The notes under the pieces: model-generated
The model's input: only the letters and a program-made list of their open reading frames with translations
The model's database searches: none
Told to the model about the DNA's origin: nothing
Shown here: positions 1-10,989 of the stretch, in pieces
Position numbering within the stretch: the stretch's first letter is position 1
Layout: each line of letters starts with the position of its first letter
Program-made: the position numbers and the translations under genes
Assembly: GCF_004193775.1 (NCBI RefSeq)
Contig: NC_041010.1
Span: 44,505,562-44,569,561, forward strand
Length of the DNA: 64,000 nucleotides
Origin: Glycine soja
Lineage: Eukaryota > Streptophyta > Magnoliopsida > Fabales > Fabaceae
Reading direction: 5' to 3'

Positions 1-266
1 TTGGGTTAAATGCCATAACTGTTACTCGCACAGTCACCAATGTTGGGCCAGCAAGTACATATTTTGCAAAAGCCCAATTACGTGGATATAACATCGTTGT
101 TGTACCCAGTTCCTTGAGTTTCAAGAAAATAGGTGAAAAGAGGACATTCAGGGTTATTGTACAGGCTACAAGTGTAACTAAGCGAGGAAATTATAGTTTT
201 GGGGAATTGCTATGGACAAATGGAAAGCACTTAGTCAGAAGTCCTATCACGGTTCGGCGCAAATGA
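1..266 (+). CDS. Subtilisin-like protease, C-terminal end (partial)
   Basis: The reading frame is open from base 3 to a TGA at 264-266 and gives about 87 residues. It contains the TRTVTNVG motif, then a beta-rich stretch (VPSSLSF, KRTFRV), and ends LLWTNGKHLVRSPITVRRK. This is the fibronectin-III-like domain that closes plant subtilases (peptidase S8, secreted or cell wall). The catalytic Asp/His/Ser domains must lie upstream of the window, so the subfamily and activity cannot be judged. Family knowledge: the Fn3-like domain is needed for protease stability and activity. The ending is intact and well conserved, so the gene is probably functional. Sequence after the stop would be 3' UTR. Confidence 0.85.
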   Translation, partial: GLNAITVTRTVTNVGPASTYFAKAQLRGYNIVVVPSSLSFKKIGEKRTFRVIVQATSVTKRGNYSFGELLWTNGKHLVRSPITVRRK

Positions 267-779
267 AAACTTTCCTTGGAGTTAGTTGTGTTCAGGATAT
301 CACACCAATGCAGATATGCATGGTTCACTACTGCAATCTCATTTTATCACTTGCCTGTGACCCTTTGTTATTTCATCTTTTTTGGTTTCTGGTTGTTTGC
401 TTATTATAGTAATTTTTGTTGTAATATGATTGATGCATGGGGCCAAACACTGAAAGTCAGGTCATTTTATTCTTCAAATTGCAATGCAACTGAACAACAT
501 GCTTGAAACATTATGAGGTGATGGATGATGACAGTTTGGAGCTTTACTACTCCCCACTCTCCAGGACGATGATCGTGAGCCTCACTACTCATTGCTGATG
601 AGATATTCTTGATGAGGATCGGAGGAGTATTTTGGTTATGACAAGCATGCGCAAAAGCCTGAGTTGTGATAGTCTGACGAATAGTATAGGCATAAGACGA
701 AATTCTTTGCCAATCACCCTCCATTATTGGTTCTGAAAAAAATAGCGTGATATCTTTAATTTAATCTTCTCATACACTT
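267..779. other. 3' flank of the subtilase gene, no gene supported
   Basis: The first 200 bases are T-rich and probably include the subtilase 3' UTR. From about 470 to 724 the minus strand has an 85-codon open frame (MEGDWQRISSYAYTIRQ...) that looks more protein-like than random. I do not recognise it and see no gene structure around it. It lies just beyond the LINE scrap at 780-1090 and may be part of the same old insertion. Confidence 0.4.
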
Positions 780-1095
780 CAACGTTTGGAAAATCTCCTC
801 CCTAGTAACACATTAATGCTTTTTCCCAAATCCCAAACCTCCCACTCTCAAGCTTTGGAAAAGCACCCTCCCCACCCATAATATAATATTCCTCCAACGC
901 ATTTGGCTCATCAATCCAACTCTCATTACCATCTTGGATCATCACATATTTATCTTTCTTCCTCCTAATTAACCAACGTCAAACCATGGAAATATCTCGT
1001 CTCATGGTCTCCATCCTTGATCCATTTGGCTCAAGATTTCCGAAACCAAAGAATATCATTCTTGTTCTTAAACCAACTCATATTCTAATGAGATC
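780..1095 (-). pseudogene. Degenerate LINE (non-LTR retrotransposon) fragment
   Basis: The minus strand, spread over several frames and with stops, encodes WIKDGDHETRYFHG, followed by RRKKDKYVMIQDGNESW. This matches the D-G-D-x-N-T-(K/R)-F-F-H ... R-R-(R/K)-K-N ... (D/E)-G-x-W pattern that precedes the reverse transcriptase of plant L1-type LINEs. Only this short part is recognisable. No start, EN domain, RT catalytic box or poly(A) tail was found. The copia 5' LTR begins immediately to the right at 1117, so the LINE may have been the landing site. Confidence 0.45.
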
Positions 1096-1116
1096 ATGAT
1101 GAGATAACAGAATCAA

Positions 1117-1329
1117 TGTGCAATTATGTGCAATTATTATCCCGTATTATTAGCGTGTGATCATGTAAATCAATTTGTTTAGTCTAGACATAATCTTAGG
1201 AGTTTATTTGAAGTATCAATCTATATAATTCAATCTTAGGAGATTTTGCTGTAACTCTCTTGTATATATTTATGTCTTAGCAAAGCATGAAATACAGAAT
1301 ATAATTATATTCTGTCATAGAATCCTTTA
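1117..1329 (+). repeat. 5' LTR of the copia element
   Basis: Begins TGTGCAATTATGTGCAATTA and ends near AATCCTTTA. It matches 4817-4997 except for scattered substitutions and about 30 extra bases near its start (around 1147-1177). The A/T-rich core with CTCTTGTATATATTTATG (about 1256-1273) resembles a promoter/TATA stretch and is shared by both LTRs. Confidence 0.75.
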
Positions 1330-1658
1330 TGTTACCAGAGTCAACAAGTTTTGTTTGAAATTTAGTGGCAATGAGTTATCATGAAGAGAAGGCACCAAAG
1401 AATGAGTCTCATAAGTAAGAAGAACATAAGATGGTGAAGAAGACTTCATCACCATATTAATTGAATTCCAACAACAACCTGAGATCTAGACGAGGAAAAG
1501 GAGGAACAGTGAGTGCAAATATTGTGCACAGTGGTGGAACAAGTGTAGACACCAAGATCTCAGAAGGAGACAGTTCAGGTTTGACTGGGCTTACTACAGG
1601 GCAATAGCAGACGCTGGTAGAATTACTAAATGCTCAGAAAACAAACTCTAATAATAAG

Positions 1659-4600
1659 ATGACAAGTGAGTGTGATACCAATACATGGATAATTGACATA
1701 AGGGCTTCCAACCGCATGACTGGAAACCTGAATCATATGGATGAACTAGGAGATATTCAAAGTTGTCCAATTGGACTTTCTAATGGACAACATACAACAA
1801 CAATTAAAGAAGGAAACGTGGTGCTAGATGGAGACTTGAAACTTACTAATGTTCTCTATGTGTCTAAATTGAATTGCAATTTGATATCTGTTTCACAGAT
1901 GATGGATGAATTGAAATGAGTTGTTCAATTCATTGATAAGTTATGTGTTGTGCAGGATCGTATTTTGAGGATGCTGATTGGAGCAGGTGAACAAAGGGAT
2001 GAGCTCTATTTTTTCAGAGGAGTTTGAAATATGAGAGCTTACAAAATTGGTGGTTTGCATTGCATGGACTTGTGGCACAAACGGTTGGGACATCCTTCCT
2101 TGAAGATCACCCAGTTGATTCCTGAGGTTAGAAAACACAAAGATAACAATGTAGTGAATAAAACATGTGAAGTTTGTTTTAGAGCTAAACAGACTAGAGA
2201 AAAGTTTCCTTTGAGTGAACATAAAACCAGTAGTGCATTTGAATTAATTCATTGTGATTTATGAGGACCATATAGAACTCCTTCTACTTATGGTTCTTTT
2301 TATTTTCTAACAATAGTTGATGATTATTCACGTGCTGTATGGGTATACCTATTAGCTGATAAACGAGAAGTATCGACAATGCTTCACAATTTTTTTGCTT
2401 TGCTTGAGAGGCAGTTTCATAAACAAGTCAAAATATTCAAAAGTGATAATAAGACAAAATTCACATGCATGAAAAGATATTTTCTTGATCGTGGAATAAT
2501 TTTTTAGACATCTTGCACCGAAACACCTTAACAAAATGGGAGAATGGAATGAAAACATAGAAATATTTTGAATGTGGCTCAAGCACTGCGATTTCAGCAC
2601 TGTTTTGAATGGAAAAACTCCATATGAGATGCTACATGGGCAACAACCTGCATATGAACATTTGAGAATATTTGGCTCCTTATGTTACGCACATAATCAA
2701 AGAAGGAATGGTGATAAATTTGCAAGTAAGAGTAAGAAGTGTGTGTTTATTGGCTACCCATATGGCAAAAAAGGGCGGAAGTTATTTGACTTAGAAGCAA
2801 AAGAGATTTTTGTGTCTCAAGATGTTGAATTCGTTGAGACCAAGTATCTTTTTTCTATTGATGTTACTACTAGAAAAGATGTTTCTCCTAAAAATTGGAG
2901 TTGTGAAGAAATTGTAGATGATTTGATGTGACTGATGGTGTAGAAGAAACGAATCACACAAGAGGTACTGAAAAAAGTGGTGTTATGATAATGGATGATA
3001 GAGGGGGTGAACCAGATGCAGGGTTCGATGAACAAGATGTTACTCTACAAAATATGGACACACAAGATACAGTGCTTCCATCTATATCACCAACCGACCC
3101 ATTATTGGGTAGAGGACATAGAACCAAACAACCTTCTACTCGATTACAAGATTATGTGACAAATACCACCAAAAGATTGAGCCCATCCAATTGTTCACCC
3201 TCTCCAAAGGTAGACTTAAGTGCACCTTATCTCATAACTGATTATGTGAATTATGACTATTTTTCTCTTGCACATTGTGCTTTTCTAACATCCATTTCAC
3301 AAGAAAAGGAGCCTGTCACTTATACTAACGCGATGAAAGACATTCGGTGGAGAGATGCAATGAAAAGTGAGATACATGCACTTGAGACGAATGAAACTTG
3401 GACAGTCACACAATTGCCTCCAGGAAAGAAAGCACTTGGCTGCAAGTGGGTGTACAAAATAAAGCATAAATATGATGGAAGTGTAGAACGATTCACAACA
3501 CGGTTAGTAATTCTTGGCAATCATCAAAAGGAAGGGATTGATTACATAGAGACTTTTGCACCCGTTGTAAAAATGGTAATGGTACGCACAATGTTAGCCA
3601 TAGCATCCGCACGAGCTTAGGAATTACATCAAATGGATGTGCACAATGTATTTTTACACGGGGACCTTGAGGAGGTTGTGTACATGAAGCCGCCTCCTGG
3701 CTTTCTTCCTCAACAATATGGCATGGTGTGTAAACTTAATAAGTCCTTATATGGACTCAAACAGGCGCCTCGTTGTTGGTTTGCCAAGTTTTCTACTGCA
3801 CTAAAACACTACGAATTTCAATAATCTCTTTTCTATTATTCTTTTTTCTTCTTGCAAAGATCGGGGGTACATATTGTAATGTTGGTGTATGTTGATGACC
3901 TAATCATTTTGGGTGATAATCATGAAGCTATCATCGAATTTGAAGCCTATTTGCACAATTGCTTTCACATGAAAGACTTAGGGATCCTCAAATATTTCTT
4001 GGGTGTTGAAGTGGCGTGATCTTCCGCAGGTATCTTTCTTTGTTAAAGCAAATATGCTTTGGACATTATAGCCAAAGTTGGACTTCTGGGAGCTAAGCCA
4101 TCAAATGTGCCAATTGAACAGAATCATCGTTTGGCACTTGCAGTAAACTTGTCTTTTCCTCATCCTGATTAGTATAAGCGGTTAGTAAATCGTCTCATTT
4201 ACCTATGTTTTACCAGACTCGAGCTTTCATACTGTGTGCATGTGTTGTCTCAATTTATGCAGGTGCCTAAAGAGGCCTATTAGGAGGCTGCTCTCTGTGT
4301 TGTTCGATACCTGAAATGGAATCCAAGACAGGGTGTTTTGTTGCGTAAGGATTGTGACCTGCAACTATCTGGTTGGTGTGACTTTGATTGCGCTGGATGT
4401 CCTTTAACTCGTAGGTCCCTTACCAGATGGTTTGTTCTACTTGAATCTTCTCCAATTTCATGGAAAACTAAGAAACAACAAACAGTATCTCGCTCCTCTG
4501 CTGAGGCCGAGTATCGATCCATGACAGCTGTAACAGGAGAATTGAAATGGTTAAGACGTCTTCTCCATAGTCTTGGTATATCTCATTCTCATCCTACGCG

Positions 4601-4754
4601 ACTTCATTGTGACAGTCAAGCAGCGCTTCATATTGTCAAAAACCCGGTTTTTCATGAGCACACCAAGCACATCGAAGTGGATTGCCACTTCATTAGCGAC
4701 GAGTATCTACTGGCAATATTGCACCTACTTATGTTCCTACACATGCACAATTAG
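1659..4754 (+). pseudogene. Copia gag-pol remnant (PR, INT, RVT_2, RNase H)
   Basis: Recognisable in order on the plus strand. (1) Protease, 1659-1919: the usual D-S-G-A catalytic box reads DIRA, so the active site is lost. (2) GAG-pre-integrase HHCC zinc finger, 2050-2230: WHKRLGH...CEVC. (3) Integrase core, about 2255-2600, with several stops, and its C-terminal part at 2572-2931. (4) RVT_2, 2928-4060: WVYKIK and an intact YVDD catalytic box near 3887-3898. (5) RNase H, 4338-4700: SRSSAEAEYR and HTKHIEVD. In-frame stops include those ending at 1919, 2264, 3620, 3824 and about 4019. No product longer than about 230 residues can be made. Confidence 0.85.
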
Positions 4755-4816
4755 CTAACATTTTTACTAAGGCTCTTGGTTTCACCTCTTTACTATGCAA
4801 GTTGAGATATGTAATG

Positions 4817-4997
4817 TGTGCAATTATGTGTAATTATTATCCTGTATTTATTTAGTCTAAACGTAATCTTAAGAGTTTTATTTGGAGAATCAATCTATAT
4901 AGTTCAATCTTAAGAGATTTTACTGTAATTCTCTTGTATATATTTATGCCTTAACAAAAAATACATAACAAAATTATTTTGTTGAAGAATCCTTTAT
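4817..4997 (+). repeat. 3' LTR of the copia element
   Basis: Starts TGTGCAATTATGTGTAATTA and ends near AATCCTTTA, aligning with 1117-1329. It is preceded by AAGTTGAGATATGTAA, which looks like a decayed copia polypurine tract. Confidence 0.75.
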
Positions 4998-5109
4998 ATT
5001 CCTTCCAAATTGTCAAATACTCTGGCTTATCTTCCCAACGAGTAATTCTTAGATGGGCACCTATCTAACACGTCAAATTTAGGCACATCTAACTAAACAT
5101 TTACAAATC

Positions 5110-5113
<4 letters not shown>

Positions 5114-5179
<66 letters not shown>
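5114..5179. repeat. (AT)n microsatellite
   Basis: Uninterrupted AT dinucleotide run of about 66 bp. The open frames over it (poly Ile-Tyr) are artefacts. Confidence 0.98.
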
Positions 5180-5181
<2 letters not shown>

Positions 5182-5520
5182 TAAAAACAGAATTGCTTTT
5201 TCTCTCCTGTTCATCCCGTCTATCTGGCCAACGTTCTCGATTCATCTCTTTCTTCCTCTGGTATTTTCTCTCGTATTGTATGCGATTTTGATCTCCCATC
5301 ACAGGAAGACCATCCCGAAAGCATGAAACTCATTAAGTCTGCAATCCGTGTCGTCGTTGGAGTTGAAACTGGATGTCGGGGTGCAAAACTGAAAAAGCCG
5401 AGATGAACCAGATAAGTTGGAGGGTCATAGTAATAGTTATTATTATTATTGCTGCAATTTCTTTAGGCAAACTACAGAGTATCAAAAAGAGGCCTAGGAG
5501 GAAAAAAATATGATCTGAAT
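5180..5520. other. Intergenic, slightly GC-richer patch
   Basis: Between the (AT)n run and the LINE fragment. It includes a short plus-strand frame of 27 codons starting MKLIKSAIRVVVG at about 5322 with no recognisable family. I see no gene. Confidence 0.3.
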
Positions 5521-6695
5521 CAGCTCTTAGGGCATGAAGAATAATACTAGGAGGAAATTCAAAAACATGATATGCAGAGCATATTTTGTTAATCCGCGGG
5601 CCACTTGATTGGCTTCTCTAAAGATGTGGTTCCATGAAATGTTCCGTGCATGTATTAGCATGCTCTGTATAAATATCTCTAACCAGATTAAAGCACAAGT
5701 GGAGATTACTACTGCTTCCTTCGAATAATTTGATAGCACTCAGCGAGACTGAATCAACACGAATCTTAAACCCACGAGACCAAGCCAGTTTGATGCCCAA
5801 GAGAATGGCCAAAGCTCTGCATAAATGACTGAACACGAGCCAATTTTGGCATGAAAACTACACAGAAAGGCCACATTATGATCACGAATTACTCTACCAC
5901 AAGTAGATTGGTTCCCTAACTGGATGACAGCAGCATCACAATTAAGAGCAACCTGACCCGCCTCGGGAGATTTTCAGCAAATATCATCATGGTTAGCACT
6001 TGTCGAATTAATTAAGGGGAGAAAGAGGCTTCAACATCGAGCTACTGTCCTTATAAGCCTGAGCCAAATTGCAAGCTCCTGAACCAAATGTCGTCCAAGA
6101 GCATACCAAACAAAACATTCCACCTGACCCCGTGGACAATGTGATTAGCTGAGAGATTACCCTCTAACCATTGCTTCCAATTATTGCATATATAGAATTC
6201 CCCACCATTCTCCAAACGGATGAAAAATTGCCAAATTAAAATAGTGGTATGGCAATCTCTAACACAATGAAGAAGAGATTCATCATGATCATCACAAGCA
6301 TAACAACAATCACTCTAACTAATGCCCATCCTTCTACGTCTAACACAATGAAGAAGAGATTCATCATGATTAGTCAGCATACTTCCATGACAAAGCTTCC
6401 GAAGAAAGCTTCTTATTCTCTAAGGTCTAGGCCATTGGTGCACCAATTTAAATAATCTCACCTCAGGAATCAGATGATGATTACTCAAATTTCATAAGCG
6501 AACTTAACTGAAAACGACCCATCAGTGGTTCCTTTCCAAGCCACAACATCAGAACCAGCATTATCTCTAGCCTTCCAATTATTGAGGCGTACGTTGATGG
6601 ACCTTATCCATAATAAACTGAAAAGTGCCTTGGGAGATTGATTTAGACATTTACTTTTGTGGGAAATCTTTAGTAGAGTAAGAGCATGCATACGT
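5521..6695 (-). pseudogene. LINE 3' end: zf-RVT plus RNase H (RVT_3) remnant
   Basis: Minus strand, read from high to low coordinates. At 6691-6500 there is the motif TDGSFSVKFAYEI. At about 6370-6240 the zinc-knuckle signature HDESLLHCVRDC is seen, then LIWQFFI. At about 5950-5560 an RNase H-like domain runs: CDAAV, CGRVIRDHN, AELW, then ISWNHIFREANQVARGL. This zf-RVT plus RVT_3 order is typical of the 3' end of plant L1-type LINEs and of their host-like domesticated relatives. Frames shift and stops occur throughout, so it is dead. The zinc-knuckle stretch contains an 81-bp-period duplication. Confidence 0.7.
6258..6370. repeat. 32-bp exact direct repeat (period 81 bp)
   Basis: The 32-base segment starting TCTAACACAATGAAGAAGAG occurs at 6258-6289 and again at 6339-6370. 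It lies in the zf-RVT part of the LINE remnant, so the HDESLLHCVR motif appears twice on the minus strand. Confidence 0.9.
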
Positions 6696-6699
6696 ACAA

Positions 6700-7480
6700 G
6701 TTATTGATTTTGGATGTATTAAATTCAGATTTTAAAAGACTATTTTAACTATCACATTTTTCTGCATATCTTTGTTCTTAATAACAACTGAATCCAACAC
6801 TCCTTGGAGAAAAAATAAATAAAGTTTTGGGGTGTAAGGGTGGAATTAAGATAGAGAGAAAAAATAAACAAAAAGAAAAGTGATGAATTTGATAAGAATA
6901 GAATCATAAATAAAGAGAGAAATAGGAAGAAAAATGGGATGAAAAACAGACAAAAGAGAAAGTGAATTAATAATAACTATAACTCAGAACATAACTATTC
7001 AGATAAAACCATAATTAAAAATAATAGCAAACAGATACATTGGAGATGCAATGTAACATGTGCACACAGACATAAGGCACAATCCAGATTTCCAAACAAT
7101 TAATGCTCTAATGAAAATAAACAAATCAAATAGTTAACTTTGATTACCTATAAATATGAATCACACAGAGAATTACTCTTGGAGCTTGGCTGCATTCAAG
7201 GTAGGAACTGGGGTTGGCCATCCAAGGAGAACAAGGGACATATAACACTACCCGGAAAGTATATATCTTCATCCGCTGCTGCTGCTTCCAGAGACTTCAG
7301 TTTTTTGTTTTTATCATCACATATGAAAACAATCAAACATCTTTATCTTAATAGAAATACATCATATAATCACAATGAGGGTGAAAAGTCAACAACTTCA
7401 TATCGATCATACTAACTCCTCTCACATCAAAAGGACGCACCGACCATGTCTCTTCCTCAAAATTCATGAGTTCAAAAACT
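6700..7480. other. Intergenic, A-rich
   Basis: A-rich sequence with short purine runs (6830-6960) and no convincing gene. The 91-codon plus-strand frame at 7140-7415 has low-complexity Ser/Ala/Phe content and no recognised motif, so I left it unannotated. Confidence 0.5.
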
Positions 7481-7483
7481 TTA

Positions 7484-7827
7484 GGTGGTGTTTGGTTTTA
7501 TTATTTTCTGTTTTTATTTTCACTAAAAATAGAAAATGATGATAAAAATGTGTTTGGTTGAATATTTGAAAATATTTTCAATAAAAATAAAAACAGAAAA
7601 CAACTAGAAAATAAAAATAATAAAATCTCGTTTTCAATGTTTTTAGTTGAAAATAAGAATTTGGGTGAAATAAAAAACGTGATAGAAATTTTAAGCAAAC
7701 CTAAAAATACAAAAAAGATAAGAAATCAAAACAAACAGAAACACATTTTCAGAATTCAAATTTTTTGAAAATGAAAACAGTTTTCGAAAAATAAAAACAA
7801 AAAATAAAAATAAAACCAAACAGACCC
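7484..7827. mobile_element. Tourist-like (PIF/Harbinger) MITE, 344 bp
   Basis: The left end reads GGTGGTGTTTGGTTTTATT. The right end, reverse-complemented, reads GGGTCTGTTTGGTTTTATT. The inverted similarity continues inward for about 40 bp with small gaps. The element is flanked on both sides by TTA (7481-7483 and 7828-7830), the 3-bp target site used by PIF/Harbinger elements. The interior is A/T-rich with no coding capacity. The superfamily rests on TSD and TIR only. A hAT-type origin is less likely because no 8-bp TSD is visible. Confidence 0.75.
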
Positions 7828-7875
7828 TTAGATTCTGAATCTGTACTTGAAAATACACGGCCATTATATTGCATA

Positions 7876-8345
7876 TCACATGGCATATATCCCATTCTGC
7901 AAGCCAAACACGATTACTGTGCTTGGGTCATCAAAGGGATCACACAAAAAAAGACCGTGATTCTTCAACGTCCAAACAAACTTCCCCATTGTAGGCAAGA
8001 ATGTTGTTAGAACACCACTTTGACAGTAGAACCTCGCGATCAAGAGGGATGGTAACATTAGAATTGAAGCACCCCATTCACCTGTCTCGGACGAAAACAT
8101 GTTTACTTCAATCGTCGAAACGTATCGAAAACAATCAATGGGAATGTGCACAACCCGAAACCTCGAACCAGATTGGTACGAGCCTCTTCAGTTGAATGAC
8201 TCTTGCGTAATGGTGGCAATGCAACGTATTGTTTTGTGAAAGGGTTGCATACGAAATAGTGAGTGTAACAATTGTTACTAGTACTGCACAGGAGAAGGTC
8301 GCAGTCTGTGGCTTTCACTCTAACTCGATCACGATCTTGAGGCCA
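7876..8345 (-). pseudogene. F-box protein (F-box-associated domain) fragment
   Basis: On the minus strand about 8345-8110 reads FDFLPCSW, then VKATDCDLLLCS, then YFVCNPFTKQYVALPP. After a frameshift near 8110-8150 it continues as EVNMFSSETGEWGAS and FVWTLKNHGLFLCDPFD, ending at 7876. NP.T.QWVALPP and .FSSETGEW are hallmarks of the FBA/kelch-like C-terminal half of plant F-box proteins, the substrate-binding part of SCF ubiquitin ligases. The N-terminal F-box itself is not seen, an in-frame stop sits just upstream, and the two halves are out of frame, so this is a broken copy. Confidence 0.7.
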
Positions 8346-9000
8346 GGAACAAGGGAGAAAATCAAACCCTTTTAATATGAGTTATTATATTGGAATCTAC
8401 GGAGAAAAACATCATCTTATCGTAATTGGAATTGAAACTCGAAAGAAAGCGAAAGAGGAGGAATTGTGTGTGGGTTTCAAAAGCACCAGGTGATAATTAG
8501 TTATGAGGGTGAAGGAAGCGTGGATCAGAAATCACACGCAGGAATCTTTTGCTAACGGATTTACATTGAAGAAGAAAATGAAATGGCAGATGGTGAAGAA
8601 TTTCAGCAAGTTGGTCATCGCTTAGTTCTTATAGCAATATATAGGTTTTAAACACGTCTGTGCAATCGTGCTAACAGTTCTAAGTGTTATATAGAACAAT
8701 ATCTATATAATTAAATATATGGTTTTTCATTTTAATAAAATTTATTTGACAGAAAAATATTTTATAAAATAATTTATGGTAGTTTATTTTTAATAAAAAT
8801 TAAATATAGAAAATAATACCTAAATTACTATATATATAATTTGAAGTTTTATATGTCATATGAATAATTAATAAATAATAATGTACATTAATATAATACC
8901 TTTTAAAAAAAATAGAAACTTATCTATTTATTTATGTTTTAACAAATCTATCTAAACATTCTATTCTAAATCACTTTTTATTTTATACATTTCATTGGAG

Positions 9001-9063
<63 letters not shown>

Positions 9064-9640
9064 AGTTTATCTACTGATTTCTATATTTAATGGTTATTTT
9101 AAATCAACTACTGTGAATTATTTGTTAAAAAGTCAATCTAAACTATCTTTTCTGATAAAAATATTTATAAATATACTTAGTAATTTATCTATTAATTTAT
9201 ATGTGTCATTAATCATCTAGTCATATAACAGGGATTCATTTTAGAAAATAAGGTCAGAAATTATAATCATTTGAATGAAAATTTAATAATTAATATTTAA
9301 ATAATTACACATATCTCCGCAGATAAATAATCATGCATTCTCAGGTTTCGTGTGTGTGTGTATATATATATATATATTAGAGGATTGCAATTTGAAAGAT
9401 CACCTATTGATTTTCCAATCGAGTACTAGGTATTCCCCGGGTTCAGACTAAGTTCAGTATATGAGCATTCCATTTAACTATAGAATTTTAACAATAAAAT
9501 TTCAACTAATTATGATAACTTCTAAGTTTATATTTTCTTAAAATAAATCTATCATTTTGGACAAATCTGATTTGAAGGATAAAATGCGATGATAATTATG
9601 AAGGTTAACATCCGCTAGATCGCAATCCCTCTCCCTTATT
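8346..9640. other. AT-rich intergenic DNA
   Basis: No gene visible. It contains an (AT)n tract at 9003-9061 and a compound (GT)n(AT)n tract at about 9350-9377. The rest is A/T-rich with short homopolymers. Confidence 0.6.
9003..9061. repeat. (AT)n microsatellite
   Basis: About 59 bp of uninterrupted AT dinucleotides. Confidence 0.97.
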
Positions 9641-9875
9641 TGGTGTGACCTCTAATATCTCCCAAAAGAAATACATGAGTCCTTATTGTTAATTGTTATT
9701 CATGAGCTTTAATTGCATTAAAAATAAATGAAAAAATAGTAATGTGTCTCTAATTTATGGTTTCTTTTCTGAGAATTGTTAATATTTTGTTCTTGTATGA
9801 ATTCATAAAGTAGAGACTCCATTTTTGTTGACTAATGTTGAATTTAACTTGGTTTTTAGGCTAAAGAAGATAAGG

Positions 9876-10980
9876 TGTTGAAATGATGCTGAAGGACTCG
9901 TTTAGCGAGCCAGATTGGCTAAGCGAGACTCATTCGCTTAGTGAGGCAGCCAGCTCGCTAAACAAATGCAAAACCCTAGAAGATGTTGAGCCAGAGAGCA
10001 GCGGGCTTAGCGCACAGCCAACCCACTCAGCGAGGACATTGTCTCTTCTCACCCTTAGCTCGTTCAAACCCGCTTAGCGCATATCCACTTACTCTCGCTC
10101 AGCGGGACATGCTCGCTGAGCGCGCCTTCGTATGCTGAGAAGCCCAAGAGCCTTTAAAACACTGAGCTAGAGGGAAATAAAAGGACACTACGTGAAACAA
10201 AAGGAAGAAGGCACCTAGGCTAGAGAGAAGACGTTTTCTTCATCCCTTTACCATTTTCTTTCATTCAAACACCATTTTCCTCTTTGTATTAAGTCATCCT
10301 TATTAATGGAAGGCTAGAAACTCTGTTGTTGGGGAGTTATTCTACTGAACACTCTTAATGTAAACTTCTAACTATCTATTTAATGTTATTTCTAGTATTC
10401 TCTGCTTCTATTTGTGTTTATTTTACGTACTTGTGACTTGATCATCCATTTGTATGTTTAGTTAGGTTTTGAGTGTTGAAAAATGCTTAGAATCCTTAGA
10501 ACTTGATAGAGCAACTAGAGGTCTGTTTATCTAGGAATATAATGCAGTAATCTAGTATATTTTGTATCGTGTGCGTACTGCAACTTCCTTAGAATGAATT
10601 TGTTGAGGAATCAAGAACAAAAACTAATAGAGTTAGGCTCGTTCATGTGAGGAATCATTGTTTGAGTAAATCAGTGGTACAAGAACACTAGAGTAATGTT
10701 AAATAAAGAAAAATCTATTAGTACGACAAGAGGAAGTTTGGTAGAATACTCCCCGACGTATTTATTTTGTTTTATAGCTTTGTGTTCATTTCGTCGTTTG
10801 TTTAAGTAGCATAATTAATTACAGAAAATCAAACCATTGATGAATCTTTTATTTTCATTACCAAAGCTAAAAATGTTCACACACTGAATATACAACATCT
10901 AAATAAAATAAATTCTTTGTGGATACGATACTCGAACTTACCGTTTTAAATACTACTTGTGCAAATTGGTACACTTTCCA
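9876..10980 (+). mobile_element. Solo LTR or LTR fragment, Athila/Ty3-like
   Basis: The right end (10910-10980) reads TTCTTTGTGGATACGATACT, then CGAACTTACCGTTTTA, then TACTACTTGTGCAA and GGTACACTTTCCA. From memory of plant LTRs this is the conserved 3' end of Athila-type (Ty3/Gypsy) LTRs. No gag/pol follows; a COI1 fragment follows instead. The left half (9890-10140) is GC-richer and carries many GCTTAGCG / CGCTAAGC motifs, a composition I associate with soybean retroelement LTRs. The left border is uncertain: 9876 is a candidate TG start, and no exact TSD was seen. Confidence 0.5.
9895..10140. repeat. Cluster of GCTTAGCG / CGCTAAGC / GCTCAGCG motifs
   Basis: At least ten variants of an 8-9 bp motif occur in both orientations within about 245 bp: GTTTAGCGAG, GCTAAGCGAG, CGCTTAGTGAG, CTCGCTAAAC, GGCTTAGCGC, ACTCAGCGAG, CGCTTAGCGC, GCTCAGCGGG, CGCTGAGCGC. 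The block is clearly GC-richer than its surroundings. It could form hairpins. Function unknown; it travels with the LTR. Confidence 0.8.
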
Positions 10981-10989
10981 ATAGGTAAA

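Larger units (their letters stand above)
1117..4997 (+). mobile_element. Defective Ty1/copia LTR retrotransposon
   Basis: Two diverged direct repeats of about 180-215 bp (1117-1329 and 4817-4997) bracket copia-order coding remnants: protease, GAG-pre-integrase, integrase, RVT_2 reverse transcriptase, then RNase H. A degraded primer-binding site resembling the usual tRNA-iMet site (TGGTATCAGAGC; here TGTTACCAGAGT) follows the 5' LTR at about 1330. The body has at least eight in-frame stops, and the LTRs differ at many sites plus an indel of about 30 bp, so the insertion is old and cannot move by itself. I could not define a clean target-site duplication. Outer ends are good to about 5-10 bp. 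Confidence 0.85.
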
